A stretch of DNA of 64,000 nt from Lachnospiraceae bacterium (GTDB lineage Bacteria > Bacillota > Clostridia > Lachnospirales > Lachnospiraceae). The notes beneath the pieces were generated by a model. It had not been told where the DNA came from. It was given only the letters and a program-made list of their open reading frames with translations, and ran no database searches. The translations under genes and the position numbers were made by a program. The stretch lies in contig JAFRSH010000010.1 in NCBI GenBank assembly GCA_017427685.1, forward strand, positions 1 through 64,000, written 5' to 3'. Below, one piece after another: positions 15,947 through 23,825 of the stretch. The number at the start of each line of letters is the position of its first letter. Position 1 is the first letter of the stretch.

Positions 15947-16109
15947 GCGTGCATCTCGCGTATAAATACGCTCGATGTACGCGCGCTCAACTGTCAGTAC
16001 GTGAGACTTCGTCTCACTCTGTGTATAAGAATTTTTTGCGACTGAGAGCAAGCTCTCGTAGCAAAAAAATTCTTACACACAGTAGCAAGCGTGGCTTGCT
16101 ACTGACAGT
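15947..16109. repeat. multi-hairpin cloverleaf element A
   Basis: A dense set of nested inverted repeats lies between the flagellin terminator and maf. A nested hairpin (15947-15986) comes first. Then outer arms ACTGTCAGTA / TACTGACAGT (15990-15999 and 16100-16109) enclose three hairpins: GTGAGAC-TTC-GTCTCAC (16001-16017); a long stem around TAAGAATTTTTTGC and its complement with an inner GAGAGC-AA-GCTCTC; and AGTAGCAAGC-GTG-GCTTGCTACT. The layout matches element B at 36116-36258, though the sequences differ. It might be a MITE-like or structured DNA/RNA element. The rest of the 15847-16194 gap holds the flagellin terminator only. Confidence 0.8.
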
Positions 16110-16125
16110 ATTCGCTTAACACGCA

Positions 16126-16160
16126 AAAAGGAGCCGCAGCTCCCTTGAGGGCTGCGGCTC
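16126..16160 (-). terminator. flagellin terminator
   Basis: GAGCCGCAG (16131-16139) pairs with CTGCGGCTC (16152-16160). On the minus strand the stem is followed by CTTTTTG. It is a clear rho-independent terminator about 35 bp after the fliC stop codon. Confidence 0.85.
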
Positions 16161-16194
16161 AGCTTTTGTCTGATAGTCAATACTTTCGAGATGA

Positions 16195-17220
16195 TTATCT
16201 GAGAAGTGTAAGTACACCCTGTGTAGACTGATTTGCCTGTGCGAGCATCGACTGGCCAGCCTGCTGAAGGATACTCGACTTCGAGTACTGAACCATCTCT
16301 TCTGCCATGTTCACATCGCGGATACGGCTTTCAGATGCCTGTAAGTTCTCTGCGGTGTTGTCGGCATTAGCGATTGTGTGCTCAAGACGGTTCTGGATAG
16401 CACCGAGGTAAGATCTTGACTTCGATACGAACGATGTAGCGATGTCGATATCTGTAACAGCTGCTGTGAATGCCTTGTGAACATCCTCAAATGAGCTGCT
16501 GTCAACGCCTGCGTCAAGCTTCTCCTTGATGTTGTAGAGAGTACCACCCTCGATTACACCATCACTAAACGAAGCAAGGTTAACTTCCTCACCATCCTCT
16601 GCACCGGGATAGTTGAGCTTGGAAGTGTCAAGTGTGCCCATTCTGAACTTGATGGACTGAGCGGAGTTAGCACCAACCTGAAGGTTAGCATTAACTTCTT
16701 CCTCAAGGTTAGCAAGAGAGATCATAGACTCGAACTTCTCAGAAGCCTTGTCTGTGTTGTACTCAAGCTCTCCGAGGTCGCCCTGCATACCTTCGATCAT
16801 CTCAGCGGAAGCGAAAAGCTTCATCGTGTTGAACTCGGTTGTGCAACCGATACGGTTGATCTCTTTAGCGAGCTGCTCCATCTCTTCGTAGATGGATGTA
16901 CGATCTTCAGTTACATTGGTATCGTTCGAACCCTGAACTGCAAGCTCTCTCATTCTCTGGAGTACGCTGTGTACTTCGTTGAGAGCACCTTCAGCTGTCT
17001 GGATGAGTGAGATACCGTCCTGAGCGTTTGTTGAACCCTGCTCGAGACCTCTGATCTGTCCACGCATCTTCTCTGAAATCGAAAGACCAGCTGCATCATC
17101 GCCTGCGCGATTGATTCTGTAACCACTTGATAACTTCTCTGTTGACTTGCTAAGGTTTCCGTTTGTAATACCAAGCTGTCTGTTGGTATTAGCTGCTGAC
17201 ATGTTGTGTTGTACTATCAT
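16195..17220 (-). CDS. fliC: flagellin
   Basis: The 341-residue protein is the flagellar filament subunit. The D0/D1 N-terminus (MIVQHNMSAANTNRQLG, then LSSGYRINRAGDDAAGLSIS) and C-terminus (SRIRDVNMAEEMVQYSK, then QANQSTQGVLTLLR) are canonical, with a short central variable region. The ATG at 17220 has AAGGAGG upstream; the in-frame opening to 17352 is leader and is rejected. Transcription probably starts at a SigD promoter (17397-17422), and the long leader holds two CsrA sites. Downstream genes encode the Maf glycosylation system, so it is probably decorated with a nonulosonic acid. No other flagellin gene is in the window. Confidence 0.97.
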   Translation of the reverse strand: MIVQHNMSAANTNRQLGITNGNLSKSTEKLSSGYRINRAGDDAAGLSISEKMRGQIRGLEQGSTNAQDGISLIQTAEGALNEVHSVLQRMRELAVQGSNDTNVTEDRTSIYEEMEQLAKEINRIGCTTEFNTMKLFASAEMIEGMQGDLGELEYNTDKASEKFESMISLANLEEEVNANLQVGANSAQSIKFRMGTLDTSKLNYPGAEDGEEVNLASFSDGVIEGGTLYNIKEKLDAGVDSSSFEDVHKAFTAAVTDIDIATSFVSKSRSYLGAIQNRLEHTIANADNTAENLQASESRIRDVNMAEEMVQYSKSSILQQAGQSMLAQANQSTQGVLTLLR

Positions 17221-17222
17221 AA

Positions 17223-17259
17223 TTTCCTCCTTGAATGTTTGTGTGGCATCCTTGCCACA
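17223..17259 (-). promoter_or_regulatory. two CsrA sites in the flagellin leader
   Basis: On the minus strand TGTGGCA-AGGA-TGCCACA (17242-17259) is a perfect 7-bp hairpin with AGGA as its loop, the classic CsrA presentation. A second site, CAAGGAGG, overlaps the ribosome site at 17223-17230. This matches the known Bacillus hag arrangement of an upstream site and a Shine-Dalgarno site. csrA and fliW are present in the same cluster. Confidence 0.75.
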
Positions 17260-17396
17260 GTGCTTGGGTTGATTGGTTGCTGGCTCTTTGGGAAGCTCCG
17301 GGCCGTACTCCCTGTTCCTTCGGAACCGATCCGGATCGAGTAACACTCTCACCGGAAAAACTTGTAGCTAAGTGTGTGTTGCTTTACTTGTTATAT

Positions 17397-17422
17397 ATAT
17401 CGACAGGGATGTGGGATTCTTA
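17397..17422 (-). promoter_or_regulatory. SigD-type promoter of fliC
   Basis: On the minus strand TAAG (17419-17422), a 14-nt spacer and GTCGATAT (17397-17404) resemble the sigma-28 consensus. It lies just downstream of the terminator of the coiled-coil gene, which makes fliC its own unit. The leader to the ATG is about 170 nt. Confidence 0.7.
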
Positions 17423-17466
17423 ACCCCTTTTTCAAAACTTTTTTGAGAAATTTTTCAAAAAGCAGC

Positions 17467-17491
17467 GAAACCCGCTTGGGGAGCGGGTTTC
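17467..17491 (-). terminator. terminator after the coiled-coil flagellar gene
   Basis: GAAACCCGCT (17467-17476) pairs with AGCGGGTTTC (17482-17491). On the minus strand the stem is followed by GCTGCTTTTTG. It separates the coiled-coil gene from fliC. Confidence 0.8.
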
Positions 17492-17499
17492 GGGATGTA

Positions 17500-17988
17500 T
17501 TATTTTTTCCTGTCGTAGAATGTTGAGCCCTCGGGAGTACGCTTATTTGCGATATTCTTATAATATGCCGCAACGGTCTTGGAGCTCTGCTTGTACTCTT
17601 TGATGCGTTGCTTGCCCCGATTAAGGTGTATCGAAAGCTTTATCTTGTTTCTCTCTTCAAGTGCCGTGAGCGTCGTGGAATAATCCGTAACGCGTCTGAC
17701 AAGCTCTTTGAGGTATGTGATCTCGTTCTCATAAGCGTCCTTGTCGGCTTTAAGAAGAGGTGCTACCTTCTCATAGACCTCGAGGAATCCGTCATCAAGC
17801 TCATTAAGACGTGCGAGTGACTTCTCTTTGGATTCGATCGTCTTGTTAAAAGCATCGAAATCAAGTTCGTCGCGGGACAGGATCTCTTCCTGTTTCTCGG
17901 TATCATCACGCAGACGCTCCAGTACCTCGATCTTCTTCTTGAGTGAATCTATCAGGATACTTATATAAGTAAGATCTTTTGCTTCCAT
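17500..17988 (-). CDS. coiled-coil protein, possible FliT/FlgN-like flagellar chaperone
   Basis: The 162-residue cytoplasmic protein is almost wholly charged helix (ILIDSLKKKIEVLERLRDD, then DFDAFNKTIESKEKSLARL), with no membrane segment. Size, helical content and place between fliS and fliC fit a type III export chaperone such as FliT or FlgN. There is no decisive motif, so this rests on context. It starts 10 bp after hicB and would be co-transcribed with hicAB, because the fliS terminator and the hic promoter lie upstream. Confidence 0.55.
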   Translation of the reverse strand: MEAKDLTYISILIDSLKKKIEVLERLRDDTEKQEEILSRDELDFDAFNKTIESKEKSLARLNELDDGFLEVYEKVAPLLKADKDAYENEITYLKELVRRVTDYSTTLTALEERNKIKLSIHLNRGKQRIKEYKQSSKTVAAYYKNIANKRTPEGSTFYDRKK

Positions 17989-17998
17989 AATAACCCCC

Positions 17999-18349
17999 TT
18001 AAGCCTGCTGGCTCAGCTTGTAGCATGCCCATTGGTTTAAGCTCACGCCTTCATTTGATGCTTCAATAGACAGTCTCTTATGCAGTGTTTTCGGCAGTCT
18101 CAGGACAAATTTGCCACTGTATGAATCATCCTGTTGAGGAAGCGGTATCGGGTAATTATGTTCAAGCTTAACTTCAATATACCCTTCCATAGCCTCATCT
18201 AACGATTTCATCAATTCATCAACTGTATCTGCTGTACTCTGACACCCATCAAGTTCCAAAACGGATCCGTAATAATAGTGCCCCGATTCATCATTCATTT
18301 CCTTGATAATTCTTGTGTACGGCAGTTCCATATACTCCTTAACCAGCAT
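17999..18349 (-). CDS. hicB: HicB antitoxin
   Basis: The 116-residue antitoxin has an N-terminal partial RNase-H-like HicB fold (MLVKEYMELPYTRII, YYYGSVLELDGCQS, DTVDELMKSLDEAMEGYI) and a C-terminal ribbon-helix-helix DNA-binding region (VLRLPKTLHKRLSIEASNEG, then SLNQWACYKLS). The ATG at 18349 is preferred because family members start MLVKEY and GTGAGGTG lies just upstream; the ATG at 18370 would give an 11-nt overlap with hicA. It neutralises HicA and probably binds the palindrome at 18608-18629. Confidence 0.9.
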   Translation of the reverse strand: MLVKEYMELPYTRIIKEMNDESGHYYYGSVLELDGCQSTADTVDELMKSLDEAMEGYIEVKLEHNYPIPLPQQDDSYSGKFVLRLPKTLHKRLSIEASNEGVSLNQWACYKLSQQA

Positions 18350-18359
18350 TTTTAACACC

Positions 18360-18587
18360 TCACTTTCCAATTCTGTTTAATATATCGATCACATATGCTT
18401 TCTTTAAAGGTGTTTCTTGTTTGATTGTGATCAAATCTCCGGTCTCATGATTTAAATAATGCTTATGGCTTCCTTTCTGTCGTTCGGGGACATAACCATA
18501 AGCACCCAATACCTTTTCTGCTTCAGCAGGTCTAACCCCATTGGGTTGCTCATGCATCTTTTCGATAATCTTTTCTACACTCGGCAT
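18360..18587 (-). CDS. hicA: HicA mRNA interferase toxin
   Basis: The 75-residue toxin has the double-stranded RNA-binding-like HicA fold. The active-site His is in GSHKHY, followed by LITIKQETPLKKAYVIDIL. The ATG at 18587 has AAGGGGGTG upstream. In the usual hicA-hicB order it is first and precedes hicB. The pair is inserted among late flagellar genes, between fliS and the coiled-coil gene, and has its own promoter. Confidence 0.92.
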   Translation of the reverse strand: MPSVEKIIEKMHEQPNGVRPAEAEKVLGAYGYVPERQKGSHKHYLNHETGDLITIKQETPLKKAYVIDILNRIGK

Positions 18588-18607
18588 ATAACACCCCCTT
18601 CACAGAA

Positions 18608-18640
18608 ATGATACCATATACAGTATCATTGGTCAACAAA
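18608..18640 (-). promoter_or_regulatory. hicAB promoter with palindromic operator
   Basis: On the minus strand TTGACC, a 17-nt spacer and TATCAT form a sigma-A promoter. ATGATAC-N8-GTATCAT (18608-18629) is a perfect palindrome filling the spacer and -10 box, as expected for an operator bound by HicB. The -35 box touches the T-tract of the fliS terminator. Confidence 0.75.
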
Positions 18641-18707
18641 AAATAGAGCCCGGATGTTCCTCGTCTCACGGAGTCTGCGGCCTCCGTGAAACCCGACCAT
18701 CCGGGCT
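18638..18707 (-). terminator. branched terminator after fliS
   Basis: AGCCCGGATG (18647-18656) pairs with 18698-18707, and inside it TCACGGAG pairs with CTCCGTGA. On the minus strand the outer stem is followed by CTATTTTTTG. It ends the flaG-fliD-fliS transcript. Confidence 0.8.
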
Positions 18708-18722
18708 GGATTCTCTTAATGA

Positions 18723-19154
18723 TTACTGTGAAACGGCTCTTTTCTGTGCCGGAACATACTGGATAGCGGAAGGTCCGCCTGCACCTGCTCTGCTCCTGAC
18801 CATAACTTCCTTCCATGTGTCACGCATCTCACGGATGTACTTGAGCGCATCCTCAAGGATCTCGGGATCCTTCTTAATGTTGGCTTCCACGAGTCTTCTG
18901 TAGATGTAGTCATAAACAAGATCGAAATCTCTGGCTACGGGATACTTGAAGTCAAGAGTTGCTCTGAACTCAACTATGATCTTCTCAGCCTTGATGATGT
19001 TCGTGTTGACCTTGTTGATATCGTTCTTCTCAAATCCGGCAAGCGCGATGTTGCAGAACTTGATGGCTCCGTCGTAGAGCATGAGTGTGAGCTCTGCGGG
19101 AGATGCTGTCTTGATGGTGTTGTCTTTGTACGCAAGTGTCATGTTAGGTGTCAT
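18723..19154 (-). CDS. fliS: flagellar export chaperone FliS
   Basis: The 143-residue cytoplasmic helical chaperone binds the C-terminus of unpolymerised flagellin before export. Family features are AYKDNTIKTASPAELTLMLY, DGAIKFCNIAL, VEFRATLDFKYPVARDF and DYIYRRLVEAN. The ATG at 19154 has GGAGGG upstream. The usual 130 residues are extended by a short tail rich in Ala and Gly. It lies 29 bp after fliD in the flaG-fliD-fliS operon. Confidence 0.95.
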   Translation of the reverse strand: MTPNMTLAYKDNTIKTASPAELTLMLYDGAIKFCNIALAGFEKNDINKVNTNIIKAEKIIVEFRATLDFKYPVARDFDLVYDYIYRRLVEANIKKDPEILEDALKYIREMRDTWKEVMVRSRAGAGGPSAIQYVPAQKRAVSQ

Positions 19155-19183
19155 ATCGGTGCCCTCCGTATGTTAAATATTCT

Positions 19184-20698
19184 TTATGACATTCCCAGCA
19201 ACCCTGCCAGCTGACTCTGCTGGCTCTGAAGCTTGGCCATTGCCGATTCCATTGATGAGAACTGTTTGTAATATTTCTCTTCGAGATCGGTAAGCCTTGT
19301 TTCCCAGGATTTGATACTCTTATCATAGTCGGTTATCTGCGACTGGATCTGCTTGTCGTTGTAGAACGTAAGTGCCGAACTGATCGACGAAGCGGACATC
19401 TTGTCCGAAAGTGTCTTGTAAAACTCGGAGAATACTCCGGACATTACCTTTGCGACCAGTTCAGGGTCCGCATTTATCGCACTCTTAAGCTTGTCGTCTT
19501 TCGAAGCATAGAGTCCGTCGTCCGCATCACCGTCGATATGGAGCAGACCGTGCTCCGTATATGCTCCGGTTCCGATACCGAAGGATGAAAGCGAGTAGGT
19601 CTTGCCGTCAACTTCAACCGTCTTCTGCATCGCGCCACGGAAGATCGACATCAGCGAGTTCAGCGTATCATCACGGCGAAGAAGCGAATCCTTGATCTTG
19701 TCTTCCCAGAGTTCAATCTGCTTGTCGCTCATCTCTTCTTTTTCTTCGTCGGTGAGCATCTTGTAGTCACGAGCCGACTTGGCATTGTACTTGTCGTACA
19801 TCTCCTGCATGAGTTCGTTGTACGACTTAACGAATTCTTTAACTTTGTTGTAGATTCCTTCGGAGTCGTTGGTTACCGTAACCGAAACGGGCTGTGAGGT
19901 AACTCCCTTAAGTTCAAACGTAAGACCGTTAGCCTTGATCGAGTTGACCGAGTTTGTAATGACTGCTCCGTTAACCTTAACCCTGGCATCAGATGCCGCC
20001 ACGAGAGCGATCTTATCGGCACTGTCTACCGGAACACTCGTCTTGGCTGTTTCAGCATCGATGTTCATGAGTCCCAGAGCGGCAAGTCCGTCTTCTCCTG
20101 CAAAATCCGACATGAGAGTGAAGCTGTTTGCCTCGCCGGTGGTCTTGGATCCGACGAAGAACCTTCCGTCTTCTGCAGTGAAGTTGGCATTAAGTCCTGC
20201 CGACTTAAGAAAATCAACAAAATCCTTGACGGTTGATTCCGAATCGACCTCAAATGTCTTTGCTGTCTCGGAATCACCATTCCTTGTAACGGTGATCGTC
20301 TGACCCGCACCCATGCCGGCCTCGGAAAGAGTAGAGTTCAAGGTGAGGTTCTTGGCCTTTATCTGCCTGCCTGTCATGTACTGGGCATTGGCCATCGTCT
20401 CAACTTCAACGGTGTATGTTCCGTTCGCTGTTCCCTCCGCCGTGGCGGTGAGCTTTGATTCGTCAGAACTTGCGGCCTTGTGTGTAAGGAACGATCCCTG
20501 CAGCTTGAGTGAAGAAAGCTTCTCTGTATAAAGGGCGTAGAGCTTGGTGTTCATCTCTTCCCATTTTTCTTTTTTCCATTCGAGCTTTTTCTTGTTGCCT
20601 TCGATGTTCGTCTTCTTAAGAGACTGGGCAGACATAAGCTCTTTGATGATCGCATCGGTATCAAGACCCGACGCCATTCCGCTTAATCTGATAGGCAT
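19184..20698 (-). CDS. fliD: flagellar hook-associated protein 2 (filament cap) FliD
   Basis: The 504-residue filament cap protein assists flagellin assembly at the filament tip. The N-terminus (RLSGMASGLDTDAIIKELM) and C-terminal helical region (FYNDKQIQSQITDYDKSIK, then YYKQFSSMESAMAKL) are typical. Length is within the family range. AAGGAGG precedes the ATG at 20698. It is the middle gene of flaG-fliD-fliS. Confidence 0.96.
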   Translation of the reverse strand: MPIRLSGMASGLDTDAIIKELMSAQSLKKTNIEGNKKKLEWKKEKWEEMNTKLYALYTEKLSSLKLQGSFLTHKAASSDESKLTATAEGTANGTYTVEVETMANAQYMTGRQIKAKNLTLNSTLSEAGMGAGQTITVTRNGDSETAKTFEVDSESTVKDFVDFLKSAGLNANFTAEDGRFFVGSKTTGEANSFTLMSDFAGEDGLAALGLMNIDAETAKTSVPVDSADKIALVAASDARVKVNGAVITNSVNSIKANGLTFELKGVTSQPVSVTVTNDSEGIYNKVKEFVKSYNELMQEMYDKYNAKSARDYKMLTDEEKEEMSDKQIELWEDKIKDSLLRRDDTLNSLMSIFRGAMQKTVEVDGKTYSLSSFGIGTGAYTEHGLLHIDGDADDGLYASKDDKLKSAINADPELVAKVMSGVFSEFYKTLSDKMSASSISSALTFYNDKQIQSQITDYDKSIKSWETRLTDLEEKYYKQFSSMESAMAKLQSQQSQLAGLLGMS

Positions 20699-20747
20699 GT
20701 GAGACCTCCTTGTCTACAGTAACGTTCCATCTCTTGTCCAAAGAGTG

Positions 20748-21119
20748 TTATCTCTTTTCGTCAACCATGATCCCGGCGAGTTCCCACATCTTACTGATCA
20801 TGTCGAGTGTTTCCTCGGGAGGGATCTCCTTGATGACTTCGTTGGTCTCGTCATCGATGATCTTGACGGAGATACTCTTGGTGGCCTCGTGGTACGAGAA
20901 CTTGGCGTTCGTGTGTCCGAAATGTGCCTTTCTGTTTGCTACCTCGATAGCAGACTTGATCTGCTCGGGAGAAGCTGTTGTCGTGCCGCTCTCGGATACC
21001 TGCTGAACAGGCTGTACAGCGGTCGAAGCTGCCGAAACGGCGGCATCGCTATATGAGTAGCTGTCAGTCGCTACCGGCTTGGGAGCCGACTGATAATTGG
21101 TTTGATAGATTCCATCCAT
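20748..21119 (-). CDS. flaG: FlaG family flagellar protein
   Basis: The 123-residue protein has a Ser/Ala/Thr-rich N-terminus and the conserved FlaG core (FSYHEATKSISVKIIDDETN, then VIKEIPPEETLDMISKMWEL). FlaG proteins influence filament length; the exact role is unclear. The ATG at 21119 (MDGIYQ) is chosen because AGGAGG lies upstream; the frame opening at 21146 would start inside the leader. A SigD-type promoter at 21182-21208 drives it with fliD and fliS. Confidence 0.9.
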   Translation of the reverse strand: MDGIYQTNYQSAPKPVATDSYSYSDAAVSAASTAVQPVQQVSESGTTTASPEQIKSAIEVANRKAHFGHTNAKFSYHEATKSISVKIIDDETNEVIKEIPPEETLDMISKMWELAGIMVDEKR

Positions 21120-21181
21120 CCCTGTTACCTCCTTGTAAAAAAGCAAAGTTCAAAATCCTTTTGAACGAGTTCCTACATCAT

Positions 21182-21208
21182 ATATCGGCAGAAAAGTCAA
21201 AAACATTA
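21182..21208 (-). promoter_or_regulatory. SigD-type promoter of flaG-fliD-fliS
   Basis: On the minus strand TAAT (21205-21208), exactly 15 nt and GCCGATAT (21182-21189) closely match the sigma-28 consensus. The leader to the flaG start is about 60 nt. Confidence 0.75.
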
Positions 21209-21314
21209 GAGATAACAAACAACTTTTTTCCAAAAACGTGAGAAAAATACAGGAGTGTCTGAAAGAATATCCGGGAGATCATAACAGATGGCATTCGTTT
21301 ATCGCACAAATGTA

Positions 21315-21342
21315 AAGGCAGCACCTCTCGCGGCACTGCCTT
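21315..21342 (-). terminator. terminator after csrA
   Basis: AAGGCAG (21315-21321) pairs with CTGCCTT (21336-21342), about 20 bp after the csrA stop. The T-tract is short. Between this and the flaG promoter (21209-21314) nothing else is seen. Confidence 0.6.
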
Positions 21343-21363
21343 AAATCCATGAACAACTCTTTT

Positions 21364-21588
21364 TTAAAATGTGAGAAGCTTCTCGATAGTCTCTTTGGTC
21401 TGCTCAACAGCGACCGCCTTACGGTTCTCTTCCTCGATCTGGAGGAAGATCTCTTTGCGGTAAACAGGCACCGAACGGGGTGCTACAACACCGATCTTAA
21501 CCTGATCGCCCTTGATCTCAAGGATAGTTATCTCAATATCCTTGCCGAGCATGATGGATTCATTGATTCTTCTGGACAAAGCGAGCAT
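21364..21588 (-). CDS. csrA: carbon storage / flagellin translation regulator CsrA
   Basis: The 74-residue RNA-binding dimer begins [15 protein letters not shown] and contains [25 protein letters not shown] and a helical tail. It binds GGA-containing hairpins and blocks translation, classically of flagellin. Candidate targets here are the leaders of fliC and surface gene B. The ATG overlaps the fliW stop (TGATG), so the two are translationally coupled. Confidence 0.97.
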   Translation of the reverse strand: MLALSRRINESIMLGKDIEITILEIKGDQVKIGVVAPRSVPVYRKEIFLQIEEENRKAVAVEQTKETIEKLLTF

Positions 21589-22049
21589 CAGGCTTCCTCC
21601 TTTCCCGCTGCCTTAAGGAGATCGTAGATCTTGAAGCGGATCTCGTAATCCTGGTTCTCAACCACGGTCTGCACGCCCTTCATCGTGTCGGTATTGATGA
21701 TGATGGGAGCCTTAAGGTTTGTAGTCATATTCTTGAGATCCTCGGGAACGGTCACGGTAACAAGAACCGAAATGTTCTCCTCGTTCCAGTCGCCGAGAGT
21801 CTCGAGTGCGTCATCCTCAACAACAGGGTTGTAGTCGGGCTTAACGATGGTGGGTATCATAACGGGAAGTGCAAGTGCCTGCTCATCCACGCTCTGGAGC
21901 CACGAGATTGCCGGGCGCTCCTTGGCTTCGTTGTTGAAGATCAGTGCGAATTTCTTGTACTCTTCAAATCCGAAGAGTCCGTCATCAAAAACGATCACTT
22001 TGTCATCATCAAGATCCACGGTGCCGAAATATCTTGTATTTATTCTCAT
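21588..22049 (-). CDS. fliW: flagellar assembly factor FliW
   Basis: The 153-residue protein has the family opening MRINTRYFG and [17 protein letters not shown], then [12 protein letters not shown] and [13 protein letters not shown]. FliW binds either flagellin or CsrA and relieves CsrA repression when flagellin is exported. AGGAGGG lies before the ATG. It overlaps csrA by one base, the standard partner arrangement. Confidence 0.96.
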   Translation of the reverse strand: MRINTRYFGTVDLDDDKVIVFDDGLFGFEEYKKFALIFNNEAKERPAISWLQSVDEQALALPVMIPTIVKPDYNPVVEDDALETLGDWNEENISVLVTVTVPEDLKNMTTNLKAPIIINTDTMKGVQTVVENQDYEIRFKIYDLLKAAGKEEA

Positions 22050-22117
22050 GTTGTACCCTCCTGTTTTATTACTGTCTGTACCGTCACTGTTTTGTGCGGT
22101 TTGCGTATGTTTATGTC

Positions 22118-22146
22118 ATTATATCACATCTGATGATATTTGTGCC
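22118..22146 (-). promoter_or_regulatory. possible sigma-A promoter of fliW-csrA
   Basis: On the minus strand TATAAT (22118-22123) lies about 18 nt after TGGCAC. A short imperfect palindrome (ATCATCAGATGTGAT) overlaps the spacer. It lies between flgL and fliW and would allow csrA and fliW expression apart from SigD. The -35 match is weak. Confidence 0.4.
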
Positions 22147-22170
22147 ACTGTTTGTGTGTATTATTTGCTT

Positions 22171-23724
22171 TTACAGGAAATCAAGAAGCGTATTCTGGAC
22201 AACCTTGGCAGCCGACGAGAGCGATGCGTTGTAAACGGTCTGCATTGCGTTGTAATTAACAACCGTATCAACGAGATCGGCATCCTCGTTCTGGGAAAGA
22301 AGATCCGTGAACTCGGTCTGCTGTGTTGAAAGTCTCGACTCCGTGAGTTCAAGTCTGTTATATCTGGTTCCGATATCGGCTGTAGCTACATTGACTCTGT
22401 CTTCCTCGTTGGACATGGCGGTGAGAGCCTTGGCATAAGCCTGTCTCATGATGCCGTCCTTGAGGTCGAGCTCGGTGTTGAGGACGCTCAGGATATCGTT
22501 GAGCTTAGCAACCTGCTCATCCGTAAGTGTATCGTCCTTCATGGCGAGCTTAACTTCTTCGATCTCGTCCTTAACGCGGTCAACATCACTGATGGCCTGA
22601 ACGATATCATCAACAGTTCTTCCGAGGGAGTGGCGGAAAGCTTCTCTTCCCTGGATGTTGATGGCCATCTGCTGGTTGAAGTTGATCTCGAAGGCTATCT
22701 TCTGGTCTTCGGCTGTGAACTTGATCGCCTTCTCTTCTCTTTCGTCCTCGTCCTCGATCGAGAGGTCACGTCTGACGCAGTCGAAGTAGTGCTCGGGTCT
22801 GAGCTCGTTCTTCTCAAAATCCTGCTTCTCGTATGTAACCTCAAAATCGGAGTTACGGAATTTGTCATAAACTTCGCTTCCGAGGATGATCTCACCGGTA
22901 TCGGCAAGGAAATGGATCTCGTCGGGTTCGGGCTTGTAAGCACTCGGATCTGTCGATGTAAGAGAGATCATGTCGTTCTCCGAGAACTCGTCGGTGTAAA
23001 TGCGGTTGCCGTCATCGTCGAGCTCGTAGGTGCCGTCCTCGAGCTTGCTCGGGATCTTAAGTGTAAAGGAAGCGTTGTCCTCGACACTTCTGACGTTATC
23101 ATACGAAAGTCTGAGTCTGTAAACCGTAACCTCGTTTGGTCTGGTCTCTGTATCAAAGCTGTCGTAGTTCTCAAGATCAAATTCCTTATAAGGACATGTA
23201 TCAACGATCCTCTTGCCGATCTCTACCTGATCGGAAGTGATGGTCTCGGTTATGGTGTAGTGTTCGGTGTGGCACTCGTCTCCGAACACCAGAGGAGTGT
23301 TCGTCTTGTAACCGGTGAAGAGGTAACGGCCCGCGTAGTTGGCATTCCCTTCCTGGTAAACCTGAGATTTGAGCTCCTGAAGGTTGATGGCGATACTTCT
23401 GCGGTCTTCCTCGGTGAGTGTATCGTTCGCACCCTGTACACAGTAGGTGTGGATCTTGGTGATGATCTCACTTGTTACCTTAAGAGCGCTCTCTGTCGTC
23501 TCCATCCAGGACTTGGCATCGGGGATGTTCTTCTCGTAGTACTGATTGAGCTCGGAGAGGTTGGTACGCAGCTTCAGAGCTCTGACAGCAACGATCGGAT
23601 CATCCGAAGGACGCTGGATCGCAAGACCCGTTGCGTACTTCTCTTCGAGACCGTTCAAAGTACGTTTATTGTTGTTGATGTTATAAAGCATGTTATTGGT
23701 CATCATTCTGTTGGTAATACGCAT
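22171..23724 (-). CDS. flgL: flagellar hook-associated protein 3 FlgL
   Basis: The 517-residue hook-filament junction protein has N-terminal RITNRMMTNNMLYNINNNKR, RPSDDPIVAVRALKLR and YAGRYLFTGYKTNTP, and C-terminal SRLSTQQTEFTDLL and NYNAMQTVYNASL. It is considerably longer than the usual 300 residues: an acidic insert fills about residues 150-330. The ATG at 23724 has AGGAGGTCACCGTAA upstream. A SigD-like promoter lies just before it. Confidence 0.94.
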   Translation of the reverse strand: MRITNRMMTNNMLYNINNNKRTLNGLEEKYATGLAIQRPSDDPIVAVRALKLRTNLSELNQYYEKNIPDAKSWMETTESALKVTSEIITKIHTYCVQGANDTLTEEDRRSIAINLQELKSQVYQEGNANYAGRYLFTGYKTNTPLVFGDECHTEHYTITETITSDQVEIGKRIVDTCPYKEFDLENYDSFDTETRPNEVTVYRLRLSYDNVRSVEDNASFTLKIPSKLEDGTYELDDDGNRIYTDEFSENDMISLTSTDPSAYKPEPDEIHFLADTGEIILGSEVYDKFRNSDFEVTYEKQDFEKNELRPEHYFDCVRRDLSIEDEDEREEKAIKFTAEDQKIAFEINFNQQMAINIQGREAFRHSLGRTVDDIVQAISDVDRVKDEIEEVKLAMKDDTLTDEQVAKLNDILSVLNTELDLKDGIMRQAYAKALTAMSNEEDRVNVATADIGTRYNRLELTESRLSTQQTEFTDLLSQNEDADLVDTVVNYNAMQTVYNASLSSAAKVVQNTLLDFL

Positions 23725-23763
23725 TTACGGTGACCTCCTTTTCTGACTCTCATATATCAGTAT

Positions 23764-23788
23764 ATATCGGCTTTTTCCTTAATGTTTA
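23764..23788 (-). promoter_or_regulatory. SigD-like promoter before flgL
   Basis: On the minus strand GCCGATAT (23764-23771) is an exact consensus -10 element. TAAA (23785-23788) is 13 nt upstream, shorter than the usual 15. It sits in the short gap between the second flgK and flgL. Confidence 0.55.
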
Positions 23789-23825
23789 TGAGTGCTGTTT
23801 GCAAAATACGTTTTTCCTGCGCTTT

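Noticed and set aside
15947..16109. Cloverleaf element A as a tRNA gene
   Set aside because: It is too long, with no T-loop GTTC sequence, no plausible anticodon stem and no acceptor end; the fold is only superficially similar. Element B was rejected for the same reasons.
22630..23733. A 367-codon open frame on the plus strand opposite flgL
   Set aside because: It is antisense to a clear FlgL frame, has no ribosome site or family resemblance, and reflects the codon bias of the real gene. The same applies to long antisense frames at 26394-27272, 37141-37980, 42145-43047 and 47910-48812.
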